From positions 1-21,426 of the forward strand of contig CAZBDU010000094.1 in the NCBI GenBank assembly GCA_964490725.1: a stretch of 21,426 nucleotides of DNA. Reading direction: 5' to 3'. The position numbers and the translations under genes are program-made. Of this stretch, positions 7,781 to 18,402 are shown piece by piece (the first letter of the stretch is position 1; each line of letters begins with the position of its first letter). The notes beneath the pieces are model-generated. The model searched no databases and was not told the DNA's origin. It saw nothing but the letters and a program-made list of their open reading frames with translations. The stretch is from CAZBDU01 sp964490725 (GTDB lineage: Bacteria; Spirochaetota; Spirochaetia; SZUA-6; DRHE01).

Positions 7781-8083
7781 ATGGCATTGACAGGCTCCCA
7801 GAGAAAGCAGCTTCGTTCCCTGGCGCACCACCTGGACCCGGTGGTACAGGTGGGTAAGCTCGGCCTGAGCGAGGAGCTGCTGGCGGCCGTGGATGGGGCC
7901 CTGGAAGCGCACGAGCTGATCAAGGTGCGCTTCCTCCAGTTCAAGGAGGAGCGCAGGGCGCTGGTGGAGGAGATCGCCCGCCGCTGCGGCTGCGAGGTGG
8001 CCGGGGCGGTGGGCAACATGGCCATCCTCTACCGGGAGCACCCGGACCCCGAGAAGCGCTCCATCCGGCTCGGCGGGCCCTGA
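7781..8083 (+). CDS. yhbY: YhbY-family (CRM domain) RNA-binding protein
   Basis: The protein has 100 residues and is a full-length single CRM domain. It starts MALTGSQRKQLRSLAHHL, followed by DPVVQVGKLGLSEEL, and has IKVRFL near the middle and a late GNMAILYRE. These are the conserved blocks of YhbY/CRS1 proteins that associate with the pre-50S ribosomal subunit. An in-frame ATG at 7760 would add seven residues not seen in the family and contains the predicted -10 box, so 7781 is preferred. There is no clear Shine-Dalgarno. The gene stands alone between the envelope operon and a convergent small membrane protein gene whose stop is one base away. Confidence 0.92.
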   Translation: MALTGSQRKQLRSLAHHLDPVVQVGKLGLSEELLAAVDGALEAHELIKVRFLQFKEERRALVEEIARRCGCEVAGAVGNMAILYREHPDPEKRSIRLGGP

Positions 8084-8084
8084 C

Positions 8085-8273
8085 TCAGCGGGCCAGGATG
8101 CCCACCACCAGGGTGCCCAGCACCGTGCCGTACAGCACGGAGCCGTAGATCGTGGAGGTCAGGGGGCAGGTGCCGCTCCGGCAGCCGACCACCCGGTAGT
8201 AGAGGAAGCCCAGCCCGCCGCCGGCCGCGGCTCCGAGGAGATACTTCAGAATCACGTTCATCCTCTTGTGCAT
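8085..8273 (-). CDS. Small membrane protein, DUF6132-like
   Basis: The protein has 62 residues from ATG 8273, or 58 from the in-frame ATG 8261; neither has a well-spaced Shine-Dalgarno. It has two hydrophobic segments. The first is ILKYLLGAAAGGGLGFLYYR, followed by a short loop VGCRSGTCPLTS with two cysteines, and then the second, GSVLYGTVLGTLVVGIL. A Gly-rich helix, then GC.(S/T)G.CP(I/L)TS and a second helix are typical of the DUF6132 family, often seen near redox or thioredoxin genes. The Cys pair five residues apart may bind metal or form a disulfide. Its 3' end nearly touches the yhbY stop. A much longer frame running upstream to 8702 is antisense noise over the kinase gene. The function is unknown. 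Confidence 0.75.
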   Translation of the reverse strand: MHKRMNVILKYLLGAAAGGGLGFLYYRVVGCRSGTCPLTSTIYGSVLYGTVLGTLVVGILAR

Positions 8274-8415
8274 GTTTTTCGACCCGGAACCCTGCGTTCG
8301 AGCCCGCAGAGGAGCCCTCAGGCGACCCTGGACGCGAGGCAACGGGTAGGGGAGGTGCGGCTCCGGACGGGGCGCAGACACCGGGGAGCGCGGCCGCGGG
8401 GGATGTGGAGCCCGC

Positions 8416-11112
<2,697 letters not shown>

Positions 11113-11119
11113 GGCGCCC

Positions 11120-12358
11120 CTAGAAGTTCAGGCGCAGCACTTCTGCGGTCTTCTTTAGTATCATCTCTGGTTTGAGCGGCTTGATGAGGTAGCTCTTCAC
11201 CCCGAGCTTGATGGCCCGGGTCACCGTCTCCCGCTTCGACAACGCCGAGAGGACGATCACCGGCAGCCCCTGCACGCGCTCCTTCAGGTGCTCCAGCACG
11301 GCGAAGCCGTCCATTTCCGGCATCATCAGGTCCAGGAGCAGCAGGTCGAACTCCGTGCCCGAGAGCGCCTCGACGAACTGCCGGCCGTTGTCGAACACCC
11401 GCACCGGCCATCCGGTGTCGGAGAAGGTCTTCTTCACCAGCTCCTGGATCACCACGTCGTCGTCTACGGCGGCGATGACCGGCCGCTCCTCCTCCTTCTG
11501 CAGGTCGTAGCGCAGCTGGAAGGATTCACCCCTGCCCTCCGCCGCCGGGGTGGAGGCGGTGAGTATGTCCTCCTTCACCACCTGCCTGCCCGTGTCCATG
11601 AAGCTGGAAACCTTCATCCCCAGCAGGCCGTCCAGGGCGGTGGCCAGGTTGTCGGTGACCTCGATCTTGCCGAACTCCTCGCTGTCGGCCACGGCCTGCC
11701 GCACCGCCTCCGAGGTGGTGAGAACCCGCACCGCCCGCTGCGGCGAGCGGGTCACCTCCAGCACCCCCCGCAGCAAAGCGTCCAGCTTGGGCCGGTCCTG
11801 CGGCTCCAGGGCGATGTCCGTCATGATGATCAGGACCTTGGGGTTGCGGCGCCCGTACAGCTGCAGCAGCTCGGTGATCTTGAACCCCAGCAGCTCGATC
11901 TTGTCCCGGTTGAGACCGCGGGCCACCTCCACGAACAGGATCTCGTCGTTGAAGTGCGCCTCGATGATGCAGGGGGTATCGTCCGCTGCGAGCTTCACGT
12001 CCAGGACTTCCGAAACGGCCGCCAGCAGCGCGTCCAGCTTCAGCGGCTTGGCCAGGAACTTGCGCACGTTGAACCGCGCCACCTCCAGGAGGGCCTTCTT
12101 CTCGATGGGCTTGGAGACCATGATCACGGGGATGGCGGCGGTGTTGGCATTGGCCGTCTTTTCACGCAGGATTTCCAGGCTGCTCCGCCGGGAGAGAAAG
12201 TAGTCCATGATGACCAGGTCCGGAATCTCGGTGCGGATCTTGGCCAGCCCGTCCAGCCCGCTCACCGACTGCAACGGCTCGAACCCGAGCTCCTCGAGCT
12301 TCTGCAGCAGGTACTGGCGGAACAGCGGGGACTCGTCGATCACCAGGATCTTCTTCAT
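11120..12358 (-). CDS. Dual-receiver response regulator with a central STAS-like domain
   Basis: The protein has 412 residues from ATG 12358. The first receiver (1-120) starts MKKILVIDES and has Asp52 in VIMDYFL and Lys104. A middle domain (about 128-250) has alternating strands and helices (EILFVEVARGLN, PKVLIIMTDI, RVLTTSEAVR) that recall STAS/anti-anti-sigma folds. The second receiver (294-410) has Asp343 in LLDLMMPEMDG and Lys393. There is no DNA-binding or enzymatic domain. The in-frame start at 12430 would add 24 residues with no family support; 12358 lies 9 bp after a predicted -10 and has GAAAGG upstream. It leads the operon with the hybrid kinase and is divergent from the TRAP transporter operon. 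It may act as a phospho-relay hub or protein-binding switch. The STAS-like call is inferred from the pattern; the receivers are certain. Confidence 0.9.
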   Translation of the reverse strand: MKKILVIDESPLFRQYLLQKLEELGFEPLQSVSGLDGLAKIRTEIPDLVIMDYFLSRRSSLEILREKTANANTAAIPVIMVSKPIEKKALLEVARFNVRKFLAKPLKLDALLAAVSEVLDVKLAADDTPCIIEAHFNDEILFVEVARGLNRDKIELLGFKITELLQLYGRRNPKVLIIMTDIALEPQDRPKLDALLRGVLEVTRSPQRAVRVLTTSEAVRQAVADSEEFGKIEVTDNLATALDGLLGMKVSSFMDTGRQVVKEDILTASTPAAEGRGESFQLRYDLQKEEERPVIAAVDDDVVIQELVKKTFSDTGWPVRVFDNGRQFVEALSGTEFDLLLLDLMMPEMDGFAVLEHLKERVQGLPVIVLSALSKRETVTRAIKLGVKSYLIKPLKPEMILKKTAEVLRLNF

Positions 12359-12367
12359 GGGCCTTTC

Positions 12368-12396
12368 ATGGTACCCGCGCTGCGGCCGGGCGTCAA
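12368..12396 (-). promoter_or_regulatory. Predicted promoter of the REC-REC/hybrid kinase operon
   Basis: On the minus strand TTGACG (12396-12391), 17 bp, then TACCAT (12373-12368). The start codon at 12358 is 9 bp after the -10, as for yhbY. The mRNA would be leaderless or nearly so. Confidence 0.5.
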
Positions 12397-12450
12397 GGTT
12401 TGCCATGGATTTGACATCTGACTGATACATCGCGAACTGCGCCCCTACTA

Positions 12451-12479
12451 TTGCAATCCCACCGGGACAATGGCATATT
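12451..12479 (+). promoter_or_regulatory. Weak candidate promoter of the TRAP operon
   Basis: TTGCAA (12451-12456), 17 bp, then CATATT (12474-12479), 7 bp before ATG 12487. Each box matches 4 of 6 consensus bases. A perfect TTGACA lies at 12411-12416 but has no well-spaced -10. The operon head has no Shine-Dalgarno, which fits a leaderless start. Confidence is low. Confidence 0.3.
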
Positions 12480-12486
12480 GTTCGCT

Positions 12487-13461
12487 ATGCAGGCCGCCAC
12501 AAGACCCTACCGCTGGATCCTTGTCCTGGCAGCAGTGGCGCTCGCCGCCGGCTGCTCCATCAACAGGCTCGCCGTCAACGTCCTGGCCGGCAGCCTGGGC
12601 TCCGGTTCCTCCGACGTCTTCACGGGGGACAACGACCCGCAGCTGGTGGGGGAGGCCCTGCCTTTCGCTCTCAAGCTCTACGAAACCCTGCTCGTCCAGG
12701 CGCCGGACAACACGAACCTCCTCCTGACCACGGGGAGCGGCTTCGTGATGTATGCAAACGCCTTCGTGCAGACCCCGGCGAGCATGCTCCCGGACACCGA
12801 GTGGCAGAAGCAGCAGGAGATGCTGGTGCGGGCGAAGAAGCTCTACCTCCGGGGGCGGGACTACCTCCTGCGGGGCATGGAGCTGCGCCACCCCGGATTC
12901 CGACAGGCGCTGGAGGAGAAGGACAACGCCCCGCTGGATACGATGCTCCCACAGATGAAGGTGGAGGACGTGCCCTGGCTGTACTGGACGGCGGCGTCCT
13001 GGCTGGGCGCCTTCTCCACGGACACCTTCGACATCGCGCTGCTGGTGGGCGTCCAGAGGGCCCACGACCTGGTTCAGCGCGCCCTGGAGCTGGACGAGTC
13101 GTTCAACGACGGCGCCCTCCACGAGCTGCTCATCTCCTACTACGGGGGCGTGCCCGCCTCCATGGGGGGAAGCGAGGAGAAGGCCAGAGAGCAGTTTCGC
13201 AGGGCAGTACAGCTCAGCGAGGGGCGGTCCGCCTCCCCGTACGTGGCGCTGGCCACGACGGTGGACGTGGCCAAGCAGGACGCGCAGGAGTTCCGTTCCC
13301 TGTTGGAGCAGGCCCTGGCCATCGACCCCGATGCCACCCCCTCCATGAGGCTGCTCAACATCCTGACGCAGCGCAAGGCCCGCTGGCTGCTCGAGCACAT
13401 CGAGGACTTCTTCCTGATCACCGACGAGGGCACCGGCGGCGAAGAGGGCGGAGCGCAATAA
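12487..13461 (+). CDS. TatT-like TPR lipoprotein of a TPAT transporter
   Basis: The protein has 324 residues. The N-terminus is a lipoprotein signal (RPYRWILVLAAVALAAGC, lipidated at Cys23). The body is alpha-helical, with helices such as ALPFALKLYETLLVQAP, ARKLYLRGRDY-like (KKLYLRGRDYLLRGMELR) and LEQALAIDPDATPSMR, consistent with the TPR-like repeats of TatT (Treponema pallidum TP0956). TatT forms a periplasmic trimer beside the TRAP binding protein TatP. The following genes are exactly TatP-like and a fused Q-M permease, which supports the call. ATG 12487 was chosen over an upstream TTG (12451) because it gives the clean signal peptide. The recognition rests on sequence feel plus gene order. 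The gene is the head of the operon and divergent from a two-component module. Confidence 0.82.
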   Translation: MQAATRPYRWILVLAAVALAAGCSINRLAVNVLAGSLGSGSSDVFTGDNDPQLVGEALPFALKLYETLLVQAPDNTNLLLTTGSGFVMYANAFVQTPASMLPDTEWQKQQEMLVRAKKLYLRGRDYLLRGMELRHPGFRQALEEKDNAPLDTMLPQMKVEDVPWLYWTAASWLGAFSTDTFDIALLVGVQRAHDLVQRALELDESFNDGALHELLISYYGGVPASMGGSEEKAREQFRRAVQLSEGRSASPYVALATTVDVAKQDAQEFRSLLEQALAIDPDATPSMRLLNILTQRKARWLLEHIEDFFLITDEGTGGEEGGAQ

Positions 13462-13483
13462 CTTCAGAGAGGAGCTGACGGCC

Positions 13484-14482
13484 ATGAAGAGACGTTGGGG
13501 GTTCCTGGTTCTGTTGATCTTCATGTTGGCGGCGGCCCAGCTGCCCGCGCTGGTGGTCAAGCTGGGAAGCATCGCCCCGGAGAACTCTCCCTGGGACCGG
13601 GCCCTCAAGCGCCTGGCCGCGGGATGGCAGCAGGTTTCCGGCGGCCAGGTCACGGTGCGCGTCTACGCCGGCGGGGTCACCGGGAGCGAAGTGGACATGC
13701 TGCGCAAGATGCGCATCAACCAGCTCCAGGCCGCCGCCCTTACCGGATCCGGCATGGGCAAGATCAACCCCGACTACCTGGTCTTCCAGCTGCCTTTCAT
13801 GGCCCACAACGACCAGGAGCTCCAGTACCTGTTCGACGCGCTGCGCCCCAAGCTGGAGCAGCTCCTGGCGGACAAGGGGTTCAAGCTGCTGGCATTCACG
13901 AAGTCGGGGTGGACGAAGTTCTTCTCCAAGACCCCGATCGTCACTCCCGATGATCTGCGGGGCCTTAAGATGTTCGTCCTGGAGGGAAGCCCGGAAATCG
14001 ATCAGGCCTGGAAGGAGATGGGCTTCCAGATCGTGCCGCTGCCTGCCAACGACGCCCTGACCGCGCTGCAAAGCGGCATGGCGGACTGCTTCGCCGCCTC
14101 GCCGCTTACCGCCGCGGCGCTGCAGTGGTTCGGCGTGGCCAACCAGATGACCGACATGAACTGGGTCCCCCTCACCGGGGCGGTGGTGATTTCCATGCGC
14201 GCCTGGCAGCGCATTCCCCGGGAGCTGCAGCCCCGGCTCCTGGAGGCCTCCGAGCGCGCCATGGCGCCCCTGGACGGCGAGGTCATGGCGACCGAGGAGC
14301 AGGCCCTGCAGGTCATGAAAGAACACGGGCTGGTGGTGCACGAAGTGCCACCGGCGGCGGTGAAGCAGTGGGAGGCCCTGGCGGACCGCGGCTTCAGCAT
14401 CCTGATCGGCAAAGTCATCTCCAAGGACCTCTATGATGAAGCCCAACGACTCATCGCCGACTACCGCGCCGGGAGGAAGTGA
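13484..14482 (+). CDS. TRAP solute-binding protein (DctP/TatP family)
   Basis: The protein has 332 residues: a signal peptide (KRRWGFLVLLIFMLAAAQLPA), then the DctP fold beginning VVKLGSIAPENSPWDRALKRL. Other family marks are GQVTVRVYAGGVTGSE, LTGSGMGKI, FMAHNDQE and LPANDALTALQSGMADCF. The strand that normally reads GLKIRVP, whose Arg clamps the carboxylate of sialic acid, C4-acids and similar ligands, is GLKMFVLEGSPE here, with Phe164 in place of Arg. Treponemal TatP is also reported as non-canonical with a hydrophobic cleft, so the ligand is probably not a simple organic acid. It has a good Shine-Dalgarno (GAGAGGAG), and the gap from TatT is 22 bp. Its end overlaps the permease gene by 50 bp. 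Confidence 0.92.
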   Translation: MKRRWGFLVLLIFMLAAAQLPALVVKLGSIAPENSPWDRALKRLAAGWQQVSGGQVTVRVYAGGVTGSEVDMLRKMRINQLQAAALTGSGMGKINPDYLVFQLPFMAHNDQELQYLFDALRPKLEQLLADKGFKLLAFTKSGWTKFFSKTPIVTPDDLRGLKMFVLEGSPEIDQAWKEMGFQIVPLPANDALTALQSGMADCFAASPLTAAALQWFGVANQMTDMNWVPLTGAVVISMRAWQRIPRELQPRLLEASERAMAPLDGEVMATEEQALQVMKEHGLVVHEVPPAAVKQWEALADRGFSILIGKVISKDLYDEAQRLIADYRAGRK

Positions 14483-16376
14483 GCCTCCCGGCCGGAGCAT
14501 CGCTCCCCCCCGCTGGCGGATCCCCTTCGGAATCGAAAACGCAGCGGCCAGCGCCGTTCTGATCCTGGTGGCCCTGGTGCCCACCGCGGAGATCATTGCC
14601 CGCACCGTATTCGGCACCGGGATCTACGGAGGGGCGGAGCTGACCACCCACCTGGTGCTCTGGATCACCTTCCTGGGCGGGGCCATCACCTCCCGCGAGG
14701 GGCGCCACATCACCCTCCAGGTCGGAGTGGACCTGATCCGGGAGCCGGCGCGCACCTGGATCCTCACGGTCACCTCCTTTCTGGCCGCCACCATGGCCAC
14801 GGCCATGACCTGGAGCGCCCTCTCCCTGGTGCTGATCGGGTTCGACCCCTCCCGCACCATCAGCTTCATCCCGGTGCAGATTGCCGCGGCGGTGCTGCCC
14901 GTGGGCTTTGCCCTCATGGCGGTGCGCTTCGTCACCCGCGCGCCCGGGGGCACCGCGCAGCGGATCGTGGCGGCCGCCGGGGTGCTTCTGGGCACGGTGC
15001 TGGCGTTCAGCTCCGTGATGAACGTCCTCTACGCGGTCAGCCCGAGCCTTCCCGCCTGGCTCACGGACCTGGAAGGCGCTCTGGCGGGTTTCTCCGCGGC
15101 CGTGGCCCTGCCGCTGGCGGCGGTGCTGGCCGCCTCCATCCTCTTCGGCACGCCGATCTTCGTGGTTCTGGGCGGCCTGGCCTACCTGCTGTTCATCCGC
15201 TCCGGCGGATCCCTGGAGGTCATCCCCAACGAGGCCTACACCCTCCTGACCGGCTACAGCATCCCGGCCATTCCGCTGTTCACCTTCGCCGGATTCATCC
15301 TCTCGGAGAGCAAGGCCGGCGAACGGCTGGTGCGGCTGTTCCGCGCCTGGCTGGGCTGGCTCCCCGGAGGCCTGGTGATCATGACGGTGCTGGTGTGCAC
15401 TTTCTTCACCACCTTCACCGGGGCCACCGGGGTCACCATCCTGGCGTTGGGGGCGCTGCTGTCCTTCGTGCTGGTGAAAAGCAGCCGCTACGAGACCCGC
15501 TTCAGCACGGGCCTGATCACCGCCTCCGGCAGCATCGGGCTTCTCTTCCCCCCCAGCCTGCCGATCATTCTCTACGGCGTCACCGCGCAGATCAACATCA
15601 AGAACATGTTCGTGGGCGGGCTCCTGCCGGGGTTCCTGATGGTGCTTGCCCTCTGCGTGGTGGGGGTGATCACGGCGCTGCGCACCAGGGTGGAGCTCGT
15701 GCCTTTCCGCGCCCGGGAGGCGCTGCTGGCGGTGGGAGGCTCCTTCTGGGAGCTCCTGCTGCCGGTGATCATCCTGCTGGGCTACTTCATGGGGCTCACC
15801 ACCCTGGTGGAAACGGGAGCCATCGCGGTGCTGTACTCCCTGGTGGTGGAGGTGCTGATTCACCGCGACCTGCGACTGTCTGACCTCCCCCGGGTGTTCA
15901 TGAAGTGCATCCCCATCATCGGCGGCGTGCTCATCATCCTGGCCGCGGCCAAGGGCCTGTCCTACTATGTCGTGGACGCACAGGTGCCCATGACGCTCAG
16001 CGCCTGGGCTCAGAACCACATCCACTCCAAGTACGTGTTCCTGATCCTGCTCAACCTGGCGCTGCTCGTGACCGGCTGCCTGATGGACATCTTCTCCGCG
16101 ATCCTGGTGGTGGTGCCCCTCATCCTTCCCATAGGCCAGCTGTTCGGCATCCACCCCGTGCATCTGGGGGTGATCTTCCTGGCCAACCTGGGGGTGGGGT
16201 ATCTCACCCCGCCGGTGGGGCTCAACCTCTTCCTGGCGTCCTACCGCTTCAACGAGCCCCTGGCCAGGATCTACCGGGACGTGGTTCCCTTCTTCCTGGT
16301 CCTGCTGGCGGTGGTGCTGCTCATCACCTACGTGCCCTGGTTCTCCACGGGGCTGCTGGGGGTGATCACCTTCTGA
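14433..16376 (+). CDS. Fused TRAP permease, DctQ-DctM type
   Basis: The protein has 647 residues. After a short Pro-rich cytoplasmic N-terminus, residues about 28-190 are a DctQ small subunit (EIIARTVFGTGIYGGAELT, WITFLGGAITSREGRHI). Residues about 205-645 are a DctM large subunit with the usual landmarks: IPAIPLFTFAGFILSESKAG, TFTGATGVTILALGALL, SGSIGLLFPPSLPIILYGV, NIKNMFVGGLLPGF, GCLMDIFSAILVVVPLILP and GVGYLTPPVGLNLF. It imports the TatP ligand using the Na+ gradient, as shown for other TRAP systems. The start codons ATG 14433 and 14436 lie inside the upstream gene; AAGGA at 14423-14427 is well spaced for 14433, so the 50-bp overlap is probably real and implies translational coupling. The stop TGA shares its last base with the next ATG. 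Confidence 0.95.
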   Translation: MMKPNDSSPTTAPGGSEPPGRSIAPPRWRIPFGIENAAASAVLILVALVPTAEIIARTVFGTGIYGGAELTTHLVLWITFLGGAITSREGRHITLQVGVDLIREPARTWILTVTSFLAATMATAMTWSALSLVLIGFDPSRTISFIPVQIAAAVLPVGFALMAVRFVTRAPGGTAQRIVAAAGVLLGTVLAFSSVMNVLYAVSPSLPAWLTDLEGALAGFSAAVALPLAAVLAASILFGTPIFVVLGGLAYLLFIRSGGSLEVIPNEAYTLLTGYSIPAIPLFTFAGFILSESKAGERLVRLFRAWLGWLPGGLVIMTVLVCTFFTTFTGATGVTILALGALLSFVLVKSSRYETRFSTGLITASGSIGLLFPPSLPIILYGVTAQINIKNMFVGGLLPGFLMVLALCVVGVITALRTRVELVPFRAREALLAVGGSFWELLLPVIILLGYFMGLTTLVETGAIAVLYSLVVEVLIHRDLRLSDLPRVFMKCIPIIGGVLIILAAAKGLSYYVVDAQVPMTLSAWAQNHIHSKYVFLILLNLALLVTGCLMDIFSAILVVVPLILPIGQLFGIHPVHLGVIFLANLGVGYLTPPVGLNLFLASYRFNEPLARIYRDVVPFFLVLLAVVLLITYVPWFSTGLLGVITF

Positions 16377-17500
16377 TGCAAGACGCCCGGTTCGGCGACT
16401 GCGAGGCGCTCCTGGCGCACGCTGCCCGGGTGGCTCTGGCGGGCTGCCTGCGGCTGGAGCGCGGCGAGCGGGCGGTGATCGTCACGAACCCCTGTCCGGA
16501 GGTGGCGGCCATCGCCCGCGCTCTCTACGATGCCGCCCTGGAGCTCCAGGCCAGGCCCACGTTGATCTTCCAGCCGCCCAAGAGCCAGCTCGACTTTGCC
16601 GAGGAGGCGGTCTACGCGGCGCTCACCTCCCGTCCGGAAGCGGTGATCTCCGTCAGCGAAGAGAAGCTGGGCAAGGACCGCGCGGGCATCGCCTCACCCT
16701 TCAGCAGCCGCGAGAGATCCTACGACAGCCTGTTCCACTACCTGCTGTACGGAGAAAAGTGCCTGCGCAGCTTCTGGTCTCCCCGGGTCACCCGGGAGAT
16801 CTTCATGGAGACGGTCCCCATCGACTACGCCCGGCTGGCCGAACAGTGCCGCGCCGTCAAGGAGACGCTGGACGGCGCCCGGGAGGTGCACGTGGAGAGC
16901 CCCGCAGGCACGAACCTGACCGTGGGGCTGCGGGGCCGCCGGGCCATGACCGACGACGGCGACTTCAGCCGGCCTGGCGCCGGCGGCAATCTGCCGGCCG
17001 GAGAGACGTTCATCTCCCCGGAAAACGGCTGCTCCGAGGGAGTGGTGGTCTTTGACGGCAGCGTGGCCCTGCACGAGGGGGCGGTGGTGCCGCGCAGCCC
17101 CATCCGGGTGGAAGTCGCAGGCGGGCTGGTCGCCGACATCCGCGGCGGGCCGGAGGCCGGGGCTCTGCTGGAGGCCATCGAGAAGGCCGAGCGCCAGGCC
17201 CGGGAGATGGGTAGGCAAGGTGAGCTTGCCTCCGAGCGGGCGGAGCTGTACGCCCGCAACGCGCGCAACCTGGGCGAGCTCGGCATCGGGCTCAACCCCA
17301 AGGCGCGCGTCACCGGTAACATGCTGAACGACGAAAAGGTGTGCGGCACCTGCCACATCGCCGTAGGCCACAACTACGACGAGGACGCGCCGGCCCTGAT
17401 CCATCTGGACGGGCTGATCCGGGAGCCCACCATTACGGCCATCCTGGCCGGCGGCGACACCAGGCCCCTCATGCGCGCGGGGAAGCTGGTGGAGCGATAG
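16376..17500 (+). CDS. M29-family metallo-aminopeptidase
   Basis: The protein has 374 residues. The start ATG overlaps the permease stop by one base (TGATG), so translation is coupled. Family M29 marks are GTNLTVGLRGR (178-188), FISPENGCSEGVVVFDG with Glu221, GELGIGLNPKA with Glu301, LNDEKVCGTCHIAVGHNY with His327 and Tyr334, and ALIHLDGLI with His343 and Asp345. These correspond to the Glu/Glu/His/His/Asp metal ligands and catalytic Tyr of Thermus aminopeptidase T and staphylococcal AmpS, so the enzyme should be active. It has no signal peptide and is expected to be cytoplasmic. Placement as last gene of a TRAP operon suggests it processes the imported compound or a peptide-like derivative. 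Frames running further upstream (to 15905) are shadows of the permease gene. The N-terminal part (1-160) is less conserved than the metal site. Confidence 0.9.
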   Translation: MQDARFGDCEALLAHAARVALAGCLRLERGERAVIVTNPCPEVAAIARALYDAALELQARPTLIFQPPKSQLDFAEEAVYAALTSRPEAVISVSEEKLGKDRAGIASPFSSRERSYDSLFHYLLYGEKCLRSFWSPRVTREIFMETVPIDYARLAEQCRAVKETLDGAREVHVESPAGTNLTVGLRGRRAMTDDGDFSRPGAGGNLPAGETFISPENGCSEGVVVFDGSVALHEGAVVPRSPIRVEVAGGLVADIRGGPEAGALLEAIEKAERQAREMGRQGELASERAELYARNARNLGELGIGLNPKARVTGNMLNDEKVCGTCHIAVGHNYDEDAPALIHLDGLIREPTITAILAGGDTRPLMRAGKLVER

Positions 17501-17527
17501 AGAGGCGGCGGCCGGCCGGCGCGAGGT

Positions 17528-17556
17528 TTGGCGGGATGCCGGTGCGGCAGTATCTT
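17528..17556 (+). promoter_or_regulatory. Predicted promoter of the short-chain dehydrogenase gene
   Basis: TTGGCG (17528-17533), 17 bp, then TATCTT (17551-17556), 8 bp before ATG 17565. The start has no Shine-Dalgarno, fitting a leaderless mRNA. The two boxes match 4 of 6 bases each. Confidence 0.4.
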
Positions 17557-17564
17557 TGTCAATC

Positions 17565-18287
17565 ATGACCATCAGCGACAGAGTAGCCATTGTCACCGGA
17601 GCTTCCGCCGGCATCGGTCGGGCCACGGCGGCCCGCCTTTCAGCCTCCGGCGCCAGAGTAGCCCTGGCCGCCCGCTCGGCCAGCCGGCTGGAGGAGCTTT
17701 CTTCCCAGCTCCGCCGGGCGGGGGGCCAGGCCCTGGTCGTGCCCACGGACATGCGCGTCCCGGAGCAGGTCACCCGTATGGTGGAAGAGACCTTCAGCCA
17801 TTTCGGAAGGCTCGACATCCTGGTGAACGACGCCGGTCAGAGCCTGGCCGGGACGGTGGAGGAGGTAAGCGTCGAGGACTACCTGTCGATCGTCCAGCTC
17901 AACCTCTTCGGCCCGCTTCTGGCCATGCAGGCCGCAATACCGAAGATGCGCCGAGGCGAAGGAGGGGTGATCGTCAACGTCAGCTCCATGACCTCCAGGA
18001 TGCACATCCCGGCGCTGGGGACGTACGCCTCCACCAAGGCGGCCCTGAACGTACTGTCGGAGACGGCGCGGTTCGAGCTGGAGCGCGACAACATCCGGGT
18101 GATCACGGTGCTGCCTCGCATGACGGACACCGACTTCGGGCGCAACGCCCTGGGCAGCCCGGAGATACGCCGGCGGCAGCGCTCGACGGGAGCCTCCTCC
18201 GCGCCGGTGGACAGCGCGGAGTTCGTGGCCGGCCGGATCCTCTGGGCCATCGAGCAGGAGCCGCCGGAGCTCACCATGGAAGGCTGA
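17565..18287 (+). CDS. Short-chain dehydrogenase/reductase
   Basis: The protein has 240 residues and is a classical SDR. It has a Rossmann cofactor motif TGASAGIG (11-18), an Arg-rich second strand (LAARSASRL) compatible with NADP, LDILVNDAG (NNAG-type, with Asp in the second position), a catalytic Ser in NVSSMTS (about 140), and YASTK with Tyr154 and Lys158. After PRMTDTDF the substrate loop is short. It has no signal peptide and should be cytoplasmic. The start ATG 17565 is preferred over an in-frame TTG at 17556, which overlaps the predicted -10. It is the first gene after the TRAP operon, 64 bp downstream, with its own promoter. The substrate is not predictable. It may belong with the NagB-like enzyme gene 115 bp downstream. 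Confidence 0.93.
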   Translation: MTISDRVAIVTGASAGIGRATAARLSASGARVALAARSASRLEELSSQLRRAGGQALVVPTDMRVPEQVTRMVEETFSHFGRLDILVNDAGQSLAGTVEEVSVEDYLSIVQLNLFGPLLAMQAAIPKMRRGEGGVIVNVSSMTSRMHIPALGTYASTKAALNVLSETARFELERDNIRVITVLPRMTDTDFGRNALGSPEIRRRQRSTGASSAPVDSAEFVAGRILWAIEQEPPELTMEG

Positions 18288-18402
18288 TTCTCCACGCCGG
18301 CCACCGGGCTGCCCGGCCGCCTGGCCTTTCCTTGGAAGCCGTCTTGCCCCAGAATAGGAGCGTCCCCGGCGGGGAGCCGGGAGCCAACGCGGAGGAGCGC
18401 CC

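Noticed and set aside
12471..12485. Sigma54-like -24/-12 element (TGGCAT-N7-CGC) just before the TatT gene
   Set aside because: The GC of the -12 box ends 1 bp before the start codon, so transcription would begin inside the coding region with no later start available.
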